Positions 31,198-42,399 of a stretch of 64,000 nucleotides of DNA are shown here, piece after piece; the first letter of the stretch is position 1; each line of letters opens with the position of its first letter. The DNA is from Typha latifolia (taxonomy: Eukaryota > Streptophyta > Magnoliopsida > Poales > Typhaceae), in NCBI GenBank assembly GCA_019914945.1, contig CM034100.1:8195096-8259095 (forward strand), given 5' to 3'. Below the pieces are notes generated by a model, which did not search any database, was not told where the DNA came from, and saw only the letters and a program-made list of their open reading frames with translations. The translations under genes were made by a program, and so were the position numbers.

Positions 31198-32080
31198 GTG
31201 AGAAATGTGTTCAAAATTTCAAACAGGTGATCGTATTTCACTTCTATTCTGTTACATGTTCTGTCCCCGAGACTCTGAGTCTTATTTTGACTGCCAAGTG
31301 CAGCCACTTTGGTGCTAAAATTTTATAGTTATTCGATCATTTTGTATCTATGTATGACAGGATTTTGATCTAAACAGTAATAATTTCTTCTACTTTTTAA
31401 CTTGCTATGATACTTGGAAAGACAAATGAAGTAGACGTAAACAATGCGATGGTATGGAAGAATGCAATTTATTCATTTACGAAGACCATTTAGTATCTTT
31501 CCCTCAACACATAGGAAAAAACTTTAATTGTCCTTTGAGTTTAGCTTTATTCACAAATCTACTGTGCTAGATACTAGATCTTGTCACATTTGAACTTATC
31601 ATACTACTCCCAAGTGCTTAGTTTCAAGTTATTCCTTGTAACAAGACGATCTTCAAGACGGAGTCTTGGACCCCTCTGGTTTCTGGATCTCTTTCTCCGA
31701 GATTTGGAAACAATGGATGTTGCCCTTTGCCCTCGATATTTTCCTTATCTTTTTCTTTCGTATCACCCCTTCCCTTCACATCGTTGTGTTTCCTTTTGAC
31801 TAATAAAACATAATTGTGACCAGCCCACTTGCTCTTAAGAAAGCAACATTACATAAATTCAATCTCAGTTCACTTTTTCCCTTAGTAGACCATTTGTGGT
31901 AACTAGTATTATTTGCTGATCTTGTTATTTTTTTAATCAAAGAATTTTGTGTTATGTCGATCTTGGTTGATATATGTTCAACAAGGCATATGTTCTTTGC
32001 TACTATCACTTCAAGTGCATGAGTTCACGGTTTCTTTTAGCTTCCATTTTTGGCTTCTAGAATGTATAGCTTTATTTATG
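31198..32080. other. AT-rich sequence, no feature recognised
   Basis: Presumably remnant intron after exon 6. No further VPS13 exon, RNA gene or transposon signature could be found. Confidence 0.4.
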
Positions 32081-32335
32081 GATAATTTCACTTAGATCTT
32101 TTGAACTATCGCCGTTTTTAACATATATTCTCTGAACTTTTTTATACTACATGGATCCTTTGAATCAAAAAGATTTTGGCTAGAGGTTCACATAGTTACT
32201 TTTTTTCTTAGTTTAAAGGGGTATATGCGGATATTTTTCTTAGTTCAGGGGTTGTATATGAGTAATAAAAAAGATTTAAGGAGCATATTTAAAAAACTGT
32301 GATAATTTAGAGGGTCTAAGTGGAATTATTTTTTT
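32081..32335. mobile_element. MITE with ~50-bp inverted termini (Mutator-like)
   Basis: The left end GATAATTTCACTTAGATC..GAACTATCGCCG and the right end (CTCTAAATTATCACAG complement, CTAAGTGGAATTATT) are inverted copies. A 10-bp duplication TTTATTTATG flanks it at 32071-32080 and 32336-32345, the size seen for Mutator-like elements. 255 bp, non-coding. Confidence 0.8.
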
Positions 32336-32398
32336 TTTATTTATGAGGCAAATTAATTAAATTTCTTGTAACTCCATTGATGGTCCATATATAATAAA

Positions 32399-32820
32399 GG
32401 GAAATTTGTATATAATACTATCTTGTAATGAAATTATAGTTTACACTCTATATTTTCATATTTGCAAATCGAGCCTTATAATTTAGTTAATATGTGCAGA
32501 AAATACTTTGATATTAGATTTATTAGTTAAACTTAACTAAACCTCTAAGGTTAAGTTAACTATACTAAGAAAATTATGAAAATATTATCTACCTAGTCAT
32601 ACTAAGGGTGTTTGTCATTTTAGAAATAAGGGCATTTTAGTTATTTTAAAAATAAAATATCTCTGCTTAACGAAATATTATCATGGTATTAGTTCAAATC
32701 TAATCCATGGTATTTTTTGCATATATTCGCCAAATCATAGGGCTTAGTTTGCAAATAGTAAACATATAAAGTGTAAACCACAATTTCGTTAAAACACAGA
32801 GTGTTATATGTAAATTTTTC
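32399..32820. mobile_element. MITE with 9-bp target duplication (Mutator-like)
   Basis: The 9-bp TATAATAAA is at 32390-32398 and 32821-32829. Termini GGGAAATTTGTATATAATAC and the complement of GTGTTATATGTAAATTTTTC are inverted, with similarity continuing for about 55 bp (GTTTACACT block). 422 bp, AT-rich, non-coding. Confidence 0.9.
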
Positions 32821-32829
32821 TATAATAAA

Positions 32830-33412
32830 ACTTGAAAACTATACAAGTAGTGGATGGAAATTTATGTGCCATGCAGCATGGTTCATGCCTTCTACGCAAA
32901 CATTCCACGACACACCCTGTGCCAACAACACTTGATACTATTAGGAAAATAGATGCTTATTATAATAACAGGTAATTGTGAATATATTTATTTGATCAAG
33001 AAATATTGGGTTATGTTTGGTGTGAGAATGATCATGGAGATGATTTCCCTATAGGTAAGGTTTCTTGTTGAGTGCTTACCTGGTTAATTGATTGTTTTCA
33101 TTGTACATGATGTAGTTTAATCTGTGATTTCAGATTGGGCTGTTCATTTCAGCTTTGATAACTCTAACCTTTAAATTATCCTTGTTAGATTTTGCCAACT
33201 TGTATAATGGATTCCATTTGCTAATTAGAGTTGACAATCTCAACCACTTCCAGTTTTTGGGCTGTAATTGTTTCAAATCTTAAGAAGCTCCTTTAGGGCC
33301 TAAATATCGTGATTGCAACAAAAGGTAGTGCCTTCTTTACATAAAACTATTTACTGGCAGATATTGTTGTATTGCATTTTACATTTTTAATTAGATAAGA
33401 TTCTAAAATAAT
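32830..33412. other. no feature recognised
   Basis: Low-complexity AT-rich sequence without supported reading frames or repeats. Confidence 0.35.
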
Positions 33413-34315
33413 TGAAACACCCATACCTCCAAATACACGTGTAAACTGCGTGGATAAATCCTCCCACACGGTGCGTCACATAACCTGTCAGTAATAAGAT
33501 TTCACAAGGCACACAACAGCATAAGTTCATACCATAAATAAACTCAACTATAAGAGTTAGGATATAAGTTCCACATGCCACAACAAGCTTTCAAAATACA
33601 CATTCAAAATACAACTCTAAAGTCTTAAAATACATCATCAATCATAATGCCCTCGCAGGGGCTCAATACAACTAATAGACATAACTGAAATAAAAAGGCA
33701 ATTATTTCTCGCTACCCGCACCTGCGTCCCCTAGCTCTGAAATAATGCCACCAGGGAGTAGGATCCATACAATCTATAACAATAAAATTACAAGTGCATA
33801 TCTATGCCTATAGTTGCTAGCAATAACAATACACTTGTTTAAATGACTTACCATGAGTTACTAAATCAATGCAATCAATAAAGACTACACGTCACTATCA
33901 TGAATCATGCTAATTCCTAAACGTATTAGGATAAGTCCACACAGATATAAAGCTTACTACAATCTTTTATTCATACAAATCTCAATTATAGTGTTTACAT
34001 GTTATGCACAACAATAAAAGAGTAGTTTAGTCATCTCATTCCCACCGAGGCATTAATCATATTTATCATACCTCACCGAGCTATTCACCACACAAGGTAA
34101 ATACTCTCAAGAAATCATTTATTACATAACTATCCATCATCTCATACATCGAGAGGGGATATATACACATCTAGCGGTAATGCCACCTACACATGCATGG
34201 CGACACTACATGTGGCAGGTTGTCTGTGGCCATCAGACTAAGGACCCCGGTCGTAAGCCCATATCTCACTCTCTCTAAATCATCACCGCCCTCAGTGGGA
34301 ACCCACCCGATAGGC
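33413..34315 (-). repeat. diverged gypsy LTR fragment related to the LARD LTR
   Basis: It begins TGAAACACCC on the plus strand and keeps the family architecture (CACACAACA, the CAGACTAAGGACC..CGTAAG block that parallels 53175-53195). It is cut at about 34315 by the gypsy B2 RT fragment. The relation is architectural and of low identity. Confidence 0.45.
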
Positions 34316-35133
34316 ACTTGGACTTCTTGATCTTCAATTGATTTTGCTTCAACAAATTCAGCACATCCTCCAAATGCCGCTAATGCTCCAATTCATTCCT
34401 GTTATACACCAAAATATCGTCAAAGAATACTAAGACATACCATCGCAATAAAGGCCAAAAGATATCATTCATGAGGCCTTGAAAGGTAGCTGGAGCATTG
34501 GTGAGACCAAAAGGCATCACCCAGAACTCGTAATGCCAGTCCAGAGTCCGAAATATAATTTTGTGCACATCTGCCAGGTTAACTCTAATTTGATGATACC
34601 CGGCCCTCAAGTCAAGCTTGCTAAAAATGGTCACCCTTTGTAAGCTTGTCTAGCAGCTCCTCTATAACCGGAATGAGATACCGGTCCTTGATGGTAATAG
34701 CATTTAGTATCTAATAGACGACACAAAAATGCCATGTCCTATCCTTTTTTTGCACTAATAGTACGAGGAATGAGTATGAGCTATGACTTGGTTGTATGGG
34801 GCCTTGCTCCAACATCTCGGCTACCATCTTGGATATAACTTCTTTTTGCACATGTGGATACCGATATTGCCTCATGTTCGCCGATGCAGCTCTGGGTACA
34901 ATTTCTATGCGATGGTTTGCCGCTCTTTTTGATGGCAACTCCTATGGCTCCTCAAATAGTCCAGAAAAGTTATCTAATAAATTAGACAATTTAATGATAG
35001 TACCTGAACTCGTTTGAGGCTCATCTCTTGCTGGTCCTAGCTGAAGAAAATAGGCCAAATCATACGCATAAGGCAGCCCCACCATAGGCTGCGTCGTAGG
35101 AATCGGCGAAGATCGAATGCCATCAAGCCGCAC
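34316..35133 (-). pseudogene. gypsy B2 reverse transcriptase fragment
   Basis: MLEQGPIQPSHSSYSFLVLLV and WHFCVVY in the first frame, a frameshift near 34640, then [28 protein letters not shown] and the catalytic box as VFFDDILVY (about 34410). It ends in the sequence after the box (HLEDVLNLLK). Both Asp residues of the box are present. The frameshift makes it inactive. Confidence 0.85.
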
Positions 35134-35156
35134 ATCTTTGTTTCCTTATTTAAATT

Positions 35157-35417
35157 TTATCTGCATGCTCCGCAACCACTAAGTGCAAAGGACAATGTCC
35201 GCTCCTCACAGCGCCAACGGATACAAGTCCACAATGATTTCGGTGTCCTTGCACCCCGTATACCGATCCAGCGACACAAGCTCTTTGCCTTAAGCTTCGT
35301 GCCGTCTCCAATAGCAACGTCAAATCCTATGGTCGGTTTGGCATCCAAACCCAATCTCCTCACTAACCTCTTGTCTAGAAAGTTATGTATACTCCCCGAA
35401 TCGATGAGGATGTGCAC
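35157..35417 (-). pseudogene. gypsy B2 aspartic protease
   Basis: The active-site signature ILIDSGSIHNFLD is at the start of the frame, followed by VRRLGLD and VAIGDGTKLKA, typical of gypsy proteases that process Gag-Pol. The C-terminal part runs into the same shifted wording as in B1. Confidence 0.8.
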
Positions 35418-35545
35418 ACAATGCTTTCTAACGAGTCCGTCTACCTATAATGTCCTTAGTGCAAAAGTACCCGAATATGCATGCATCGATATTTCAGCTT
35501 GATATCTTCATCCACACCCACCTCAATGGCCTCTTCATGGAACTC

Positions 35546-35908
35546 CTATAGACACTCTCCATCATCAACAACATCATCATCCTCCTTGAGACCATTGATG
35601 AACATCACACTCTCGATCGATTTGGAACACCGATGACCGGGGGTGAAACGCTCATCACATCGAAAGAAAAGGCCCTTCGCTCTTCGCTCCTCCACCTGGG
35701 CAAGTGTGAGAGTTTGAATGGAGGGTCTTGTGTCTCCGCTAACATCGGAAGAAGGTCTCAAAGGTAGTTGTGGTCTAGTACTTGCAGCCATTGTTTTTGA
35801 ACTAGTAGAATTTCCAGCCGACGTTCTTGGTGCAAACCGCCCATCTCGGTTGCCCCAATTGGTGTTTGCTGGCATCTTTTGAGCCTTATGCTTTTGCTCC
35901 ATCCTCAC
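35546..35908 (-). pseudogene. gypsy B2 gag C-terminus with altered zinc knuckle
   Basis: Reads EERRAKGLFFRCDERFTPGHRC: the usual gypsy knuckle has Cys where FF stands, so the first zinc ligand is lost. The following acidic linker leads to protease. Confidence 0.7.
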
Positions 35909-36176
35909 GGTCTTCTCAAAGGCCTCCTCAAGAGTAGTAGGATAAATAAAATGAACATCCGCTTATTTCTCATCTCGTAGTCCTAAAATAAATGTGCTCA
36001 TCAATGTCGGTTCGGGCCAAAAATGGCTCACAACGACTACTAACTCTTTTAAACTCAGCTTGGTACTCTAATATGGTCGTCCTCTAAACCAACTTGTTTA
36101 ATGTGGCAGCAAAATCTTCATATACCGCTGTCCCAAATCTGCATGTAATCCTCCTACAAAAATTAACTCAACTGAT

Positions 36177-36981
36177 AAATCCTCCATGAATAACCGATCT
36201 ATACCAATGGAATGCCGTTCCTTGGAGGTGAAAGCTTGCCATCTGGACTATTCTGTCCTTCGCTATCCCTTGACAATCACAGTATTGTTCAAATTGAAAC
36301 ACCCAATCCGTTGGATCACCGTCTTAGAATTTTTGAAAATCCAAGCGTGCGGTTCTCCCCCGAATAGCATTGTCGGGTTCACGAAAGATCCTTGGTTTAG
36401 GTCTAAACCTTTGTGTATGTTGATCACCTTCTCTGAATCCTCGAGCATATCCATCACCATCTCCAAAGGGATCAACCTCATCCTCAAAGTGCCAATCCTC
36501 CTCATCGACGAAGCGCACCAGTGCCACACGCCTCTCGGGTTCCACCACCGCCAGTCTTGGGTTTTATAACAGAGGTGGGGAATGATGTGTAGGCATAGGT
36601 AATAGATGATCATTGACATTCATAGGATGCACCTGCACCTATGGGGTTTCAGTTCGATGAGGTCCCACCACTGGTCCTTCTTTAAACTCCGATCATCGTC
36701 ACGACATATTCCTTGAAATCATTGTGATCCTTTTGAATTGTGTCAACTTTATGCAACAATGTTTGTAACATGCCCCTAAGTTCATTCGCCAAGCCCATAT
36801 TCACACCCATGGACGTTGGTTGACTCGGTCCTACCGTGGTGGCTCCAAAGGAATCGGCCTCACGGTTAAGGTCATCGTGGATTGAGTCTTCCCTTGTCGG
36901 TTTGCTCTCCATAGGTCTCCTTGTTGATGTCATCTTTCTTGTTTCAACCATTAATGGAGGTCTGAGGTTTGCCTGCTTTGA
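36177..36981 (-). pseudogene. gypsy B2 gag N-terminal part
   Basis: Starts shortly after the primer-binding site with the same wording as B1 (KMTSTRRPMESKPT, SIHDDLNREADSFGATTVG). A second frame (36263-36619) covers the EPERRVALVRFVDEEDWHFED region. Frameshifts are present, and a further decayed stretch (35909-36176) links to the knuckle. Confidence 0.7.
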
Positions 36982-36988
36982 TACCAAA
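36972..36988 (-). promoter_or_regulatory. gypsy B2 primer-binding site
   Basis: Minus strand TTTGGTATCAAAGCAGG, one base after the LTR end; two changes from the B1 site. Confidence 0.85.
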
Positions 36989-36989
36989 T

Positions 36990-37885
36990 TGATGGGTTAA
37001 TGTACCAAAAAGTCGGTTATGGAACAATTCCTTAAGATCTAAATTTATTGTAGAAAGCAGTTCACGCAATCGCAGAAAAATATTTCTTAAATATTTTCCT
37101 GTAGTCAGAAAATTATGAAATCGAGTGGATTAGATTCGTATCTTCTTGATATACAACTTTTGTATTTATGTCCTTCGCAAATTTGAACTAAAATTGGAAC
37201 GAAAATATGGAATAACGTGGGTGATGGGGGTGGTAATAGGTGGAGTGGATATTAGGGTTATGGATGGGTATGGAGATGAAGATGGATGGTGGATGTGATT
37301 AAGGGATATAAACGAAGGGAGCGAAGCGGTCGAGATCCCAAAGAAGAGGAGTGGCTTGACAGACGAGGGAGATTAGAAGTTAAGAGAAACCTTGCCAACA
37401 GTAGAGGTGGAAGGATGGTAAAGAGGAAGGATGAAGATTATGGTAGATAGATGATAGAGAGGCAAGACATTAATATTCCAATAGCAGAATGAATTTGGCT
37501 GCCATCCACATATATATAGAGGCTAGCCAACAAGTCCTAAGACAATAAGTAACCCTAATTCTAGATGATTCCCGTCGATCGTGTTCGAACGCGCCCGATC
37601 GCGTTGGAGCGCACAAAAGATGTTCTCTGTATGTGCGAATGCGATGTAGGCGTTCGAACGCGGGAAGACGTTCTCTGTATGTGCGAACGCGATGTAGGCG
37701 TTCGAACTCGCTTGACCGCGTTCGAACGCATAATATGCGTTCTTTTTATATTTGAACTTGATGCAGGCGTTCGCAAGGGCGTTCAAACGCGACTCCTCCT
37801 GCGTTCAAACGCGACCTACAGGAATTTTATTTCAATAAAAATAAATAACTAATGCAATAAGAAAAGATCCTAACTAAGTGTATCA
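36990..37885 (-). repeat. 5' LTR of gypsy B2 (896 bp)
   Basis: Minus sense starts TGATACACTTAG and ends ACCCATCA. The TATA box CTATATATATG is at about 37507-37518 with a TTCGAA palindrome array (37570-37825) directly upstream in element sense. R-U5 matches the B1 LTR. Confidence 0.8.
37570..37825 (-). repeat. TTCGAA palindrome array in the gypsy B2 LTR
   Basis: About nine cores in 250 bp: GTGTTCGAACGCGC, GCGTTCGAACGCGG, GCGTTCGAACGCAT, GCGTTCGAACTCGC, two GCGTTCAAACGCGA and degenerate forms. A unit containing GATGTTCTCTGTATGTGCGAA (split by variants) repeats twice within it. Confidence 0.8.
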
Positions 37886-39480
37886 CGGTATCCCATACCG
37901 GTGATCGAAGAGTTGCTAGATGAATTGGCTAGTGCATATTACTTCTCAAAGCTATATTTGAGGGCGGGGTACCATCAAATCAGAGTAGAACCATCTGATG
38001 TGCACAAGACGGCGTTTAGAACTCATGATGGGCACTATGAGTTTCTCATTATGCCCTTTGGTCTTACTAATGCTCCCGCCACCTTTCAGAGCTTAATAAA
38101 TGATATCTTTAAGCCTCATTTGAGGCAGTATGTGCTGATATTCTTTGATGATATATTAGTATACAGCCGGACGTGGGAGGAGCACTTGCAACATCTTCGG
38201 ACGGTACTTGGCCTATTGCGACAACACAAATTGAAGGCCAAGAACTCCAAGTGTTCATGGGGGCAACAAAGGGTCTACTACTTGGGCCACATCATATCTA
38301 AAAATGGCATGAAAGCTGACCCTAAGAAGATCCAAAACATGGTGGAATGGTTGTTGCCTAAGACTACCAAAGAGCTATGTAGCTTTCTCAGCTTAACCGG
38401 CTAGTATTGTCGGTTTATGGCGAATTATGGCAAGGTTGCAGCTCCCCTCATAACCTTGCTGCGGAAGGGTGCATTAACATGAACGGGCAAAGCAAAGGAA
38501 GCATTTGAAGCCTTGAAGAAGGCAATGATCTCAGCTCTAGTCCTCGCTTTAGCTGATTTCACCAAATCGTTCACCATTACGTGCGACATGTCCGGAGTCG
38601 GTGTTGGGTCTGTTTTGATGCAAGAGGGCAAACCCGTGGCTTACATGAGCAAAGCTTTTTTCGAACGTTCACTACTGCTATCCACTTATGAAAGAGAGAT
38701 GCTCGTCATCATTCATGCTATCACCAAGTGGAGGCCTTATCTTATCGGGCGACACTTCACGATCCGCACCGATCAAAGGAGTTTGCCTTACTTTCTTGGG
38801 CAGCACATACACACACCAGACCAACAAAGGTGGGTGTCCAAGCTACTTGGATACGACTACAAGTTGGTGTACAAGAAGGGGACCAAAAACAGCGCCGATG
38901 ATGCCTTATCAAGGTGCCTGAATCCAACCGAGTTGGCAGCAATTTCGACGTCGATTTTTCCTTTTTTCTAGCAGTTGCTAGAGACGTATAAGAAGGATCC
39001 GGACACCATGAGGATGTTGGATGACCTTGCTGCAAATCCCAACTGTATGCAAGGAATTGTGGTGAAGAACGAACTCTTGGTGGACAAAGACAAGATAATT
39101 GTTCTAGCTGATCGCCACTTGTGCTTGGAGTTTGTGCGCGCACCTATAAACGGCTGAGCCAGAGTTGCACATTGGCTAGAATGAAGAAGGATGTACAAGC
39201 CTACGTCAAGGCTTGCGAGGTGTGTCAAAGAACGAGGATGGAATCAGCAAAACCTACCGACTTGCTACAACCGCTTCCTATTCCAATGAAGGTTTGGGAG
39301 GATGTTGCCATAGATTTCATTGACAGTCTACCCAAGGTCAGAGGACATTCCTTGATTATGGTGGTGGTAGATCGCCTCAGCAGGTATGCATATTTTTCAG
39401 CCTTGGCGCATCCCTACACGGCAAGGAAGGTTGCGGAGGTTTATGTGCGCAACGTGGCCAAGATGCATGGTATGCCAAGT
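37886..39480 (+). pseudogene. Ty3/gypsy element C: RT, RNase H, start of integrase
   Basis: RT from [10 protein letters not shown] through [33 protein letters not shown] and the FFDDILVYS catalytic box (about 38140). After one stop (38402) it continues into RNase H with CDMSGVGVGSVLMQ, YEREMLVIIHAITKWR, TDQRSL and the end phrase DDALSR (about 38900). The integrase zinc and first catalytic Asp region follow (CEVCQRTRME, VAIDFIDSLP, VVVDRLSRYAYF), stopping at HGMPSL where unrelated DNA begins (about 39480). Two frame breaks. It was the target of gypsy B2. Confidence 0.85.
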
Positions 39481-39880
39481 CTTTGGTCAGCTTTCTCTAA
39501 CTCCTAGTCCCCCTCTTCTACAACAACTTCTCCCCCTTCACACCAAGGAATTAACCTAGCACCTATCTAGCAATTGAAGGGTTATCAAGCTGGAGTTTAT
39601 CGTTATCTTCGGCCACTGTTCAATTGATATCTCAAGATCTAGCCATCCAAACCCTACATCTTGGATTCATTGGAAAGATCTTTTCAAGAGTGACAACATA
39701 TCCAAAATTTAAGAAGATCTAACTGTTAGATTATCCGCAGCTTCCTTTGAAAATTATGTCCACAATCTAGTGCAAAATTATTTTGAATCGGATCAAACTA
39801 GTTCGTAACACTACATGCTGAGGCACTGACTCTCAAATGAGGTCTCGGGAAAGCCCAATGTTTCTCCTAGGCTATTGAAG
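39481..39880. repeat. unclassified repeat R1
   Basis: The segment 39620-39750 (CTTGGATTCATTGGAAAG, GTGACAACATATCC) is related to 48060-48170 (CTTGGATTCTTTGTAAAG, GCGACAATATAAC). It directly interrupts the gypsy C integrase. Near 48 kb the relative leads into a 21-bp minisatellite, suggesting a foldback or Mutator-type element. Confidence 0.45.
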
Positions 39881-41469
39881 CTAATTCCGAATGCATAATT
39901 CAAATCCTTCCACACCCAAAAAAAGAAAAGAAAGAGAGAACCATAGTGATGTCTTTGGCATATTTTCAATGATCTTTGTCGATATCTTTTCACTTTCTAT
40001 TTTTTTTTCTCTTAACCATTGTTTCAGAGAGGCTACCAATCAGAGAATTGGTTGGCAGCCTTTCGCTCTTCTCAATCTTTTTATTCGTTCTCTAGAGATA
40101 ATATAGTTACTACATATTTACATGGAATAATAATAATGGATAGGCGGGGAAGTACATAGGTATCTGCTGTGATGAAAAAAAAAGGTAAAATAAAAATTCT
40201 TCCTATGTAAATATACAATTTTCAAATTAAGTGATGCCTCAAAGTGATGACTTCTTCCTCTTCAAAAAAGGAGAAACTAGATATGAGGAAAAAAAACTCT
40301 CACTTAGAGCCCCTTGAGCTACCAAAATCATCGTATGAATAAATGGTTCTCCCCACTTCCTAGCTTAGTTTTTCTTGAGCTACTTAATGCAATTAAGCTG
40401 CTAAGGCAACCTGAAGTCTATAGCAGCACCTGCTCCGACTTCATGAGCTTTACTGTTCTTAGGATCCCAAGGTTTGCAAAAAGGATCTTTGGTCTCTCAC
40501 GTTCCCAAATCTATCATGTAAGAGCAATATTTTTGTAATAATAAATATGTGGACAAAATCATATTTATTTGAGTTGTATAAATTAGGTTTACATATATGG
40601 TCAAGTCATATAGCCTAAGAAAGATCAAATTGTATAAAAAAAAATCAGGTCATAAAAAGAAGAAAAGAGGATTAAAACTTCTATTTCAAGACTATGTCCA
40701 AACAACGTTAATAGTATCATGTGGTCAAAAATTTTTGCTTAAGAAAATTTAAGTGCGATCAAGACAAGATAAGTGGCATTCGGACGACATACATAGGACA
40801 GTAGAGAAAAATTCAAAATTAGAAATGATTTTGAGGATTCTTTAGAGGCTTGTCCTAGCACGAATCATAGATGTTCCTTATTTCTATTTAAGTGAATGAG
40901 AGCTAAAGATTGAGACATCCATCTATCCAAGTTAGAACTCTATGAATTTATAATCTCAACTAAGAAAAATTCTTTAGTTCTCTAACAAGCTGTGCCAATG
41001 AAGGGTCGCCGCCCTGCTTGCGTCATGAACCGTCCACGTCCCCTGGATTTCTTGAACCATTGTTGCCTATTGCCCTTCTCCATGTGTTTTGACTTGGGTG
41101 GGTTACAACTGCGTTCAGTTTGAATCCACCTTTGAGCTGCATCCTTTGGATTTGGTCTGACCTCCATGCTTTGAGACTCAACTCAGGTCCAAATCACCAT
41201 GTAACAGCCTTGAATCCAACAAAGTCAGGTTGGTGTGTCCAAATAGGCTTTATCTCTCCACGCCCTCCACCTTCTTGAGACTAACTTTGTTCACCCCAAG
41301 TTTTCTCCCATTATGTTTGCCCAGATGTGGGTCAGCCATCATACCAAAGCATTTGCTATATGATCCAAGGTAAGTCCACCGAGATCAAGCACTAAGATCC
41401 AGCAACACCCACTTGGTATGGTTTAGTAGATTCGATCCCCTTGGGCTCCGAAACGGGGCCTAGAAGTTG
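39881..41469. other. no element identified
   Basis: AT-rich to 40980, then a more balanced stretch (40982-41440) with a 61-codon basic minus-strand frame (KKSRGRGRF) that has no recognisable family. It could be a fragment of a host gene or transposon leader. Confidence 0.3.
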
Positions 41470-41484
41470 AACCCTTTGTATGAG

Positions 41485-42095
41485 TTAAAGTATTATAGAA
41501 CCATTCTGCCCATGATAAATACTCCAACTAATGTCTAGAACTGTAACGAAGCACCGAAGGTATTGCTCAATCTCTTGGTTCACAACCTCCATTTGCCCAT
41601 CGGTCTGTGGATGATATGCTAAGCTTAAGTCCAAACTAGCTCCTTGCAACTTGAAATATTCAATCCAAAATTCCATTATAAAAACTTGGTCTTGATCTGA
41701 CACAATTAAGCGTGGCATGCCAAAGAGTTTGGCCATATTTTGAACGAAATTTTCAGCCACCATCTTCTCAGAGAAAGGATACACTTAAGGCTAAAAAATA
41801 AGCATATTTCTTAGACGGTCTACTACAATGAACATCACCGAGTACCCTCAAACTAGCGGTAAACACTCAATAAAGTCCTTCAACACAGTTCGGAATGGGC
41901 AAGGGTTGTAGAAGTCCGACCAACTTCATCGTCTCCATCTTCACTCGTTGGCATGTTTTGTATGCTCTCATGTGTGCTCTAATGCCTTTCTTAAATCCGA
42001 GCCAAGTATAGCTTTGGAAGATCCTCTTGTAGGTCCTCAAGACACCCTCGTGTCTTGTCTCTAGAGTGTGGTGGAAGTGCTCCAACAATCATAGT
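41485..42095 (-). pseudogene. gypsy D integrase
   Basis: Zinc-domain part LEHFHHTLETRHEGVLRTYKR with KTCQRVKME; core with VVDRL in a broken stretch, then RLIVSDQDQVF (second Asp) and HPQTDGQMEVVNQEIEQYLR (catalytic Glu). Several stops divide the domain. Confidence 0.8.
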
Positions 42096-42399
42096 TCATA
42101 ATGGCACATCCTCGGGCACATGAATGCACTTGTGGTTGAGTAAAAGCTCGTCTCTATCTTCCAATTCAAGGTGGCTCTTCGAATCAACTCTAATTTCTTG
42201 CAACAAACCCCTTACATATGGGTCAATCATACCTATTCTCTTTATGCTGTCTTGGAAGGAAAAAAATAGAGTGGTTATCTTTGAAAGGAAAAAATAGAGT
42301 GATCAGGCCGCAAGTTCCACTTCATTTGGTTGACACAATAAAGCGCTCGCCACTTGATTCTCCGTTCCCTTCTTATATTGTAGCTCTAATCATATTCTA

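Larger units (their letters stand above)
34316..37885 (-). mobile_element. Ty3/gypsy element B2, 3' half missing
   Basis: On the minus strand: full 5' LTR (37885-36990), primer-binding site, gag, zinc knuckle, protease and RT to just past the catalytic box, then truncated. RNase H, integrase and the 3' LTR are absent. The LTR joins gypsy C coding sequence at 37886 (CGGTATCCC), so B2 inserted into gypsy C. Confidence 0.85.

Noticed and set aside
34380..34634. FFDDILVY box taken as sign of an active gypsy RT
   Set aside because: Element B2 lacks RNase H, integrase and a 3' LTR and has a frameshift directly upstream.
40982..41167. 61-codon basic minus-strand frame (KKSRGRGRF)
   Set aside because: Possible gene or transposon fragment, but no family, start context or splice signal supports it.
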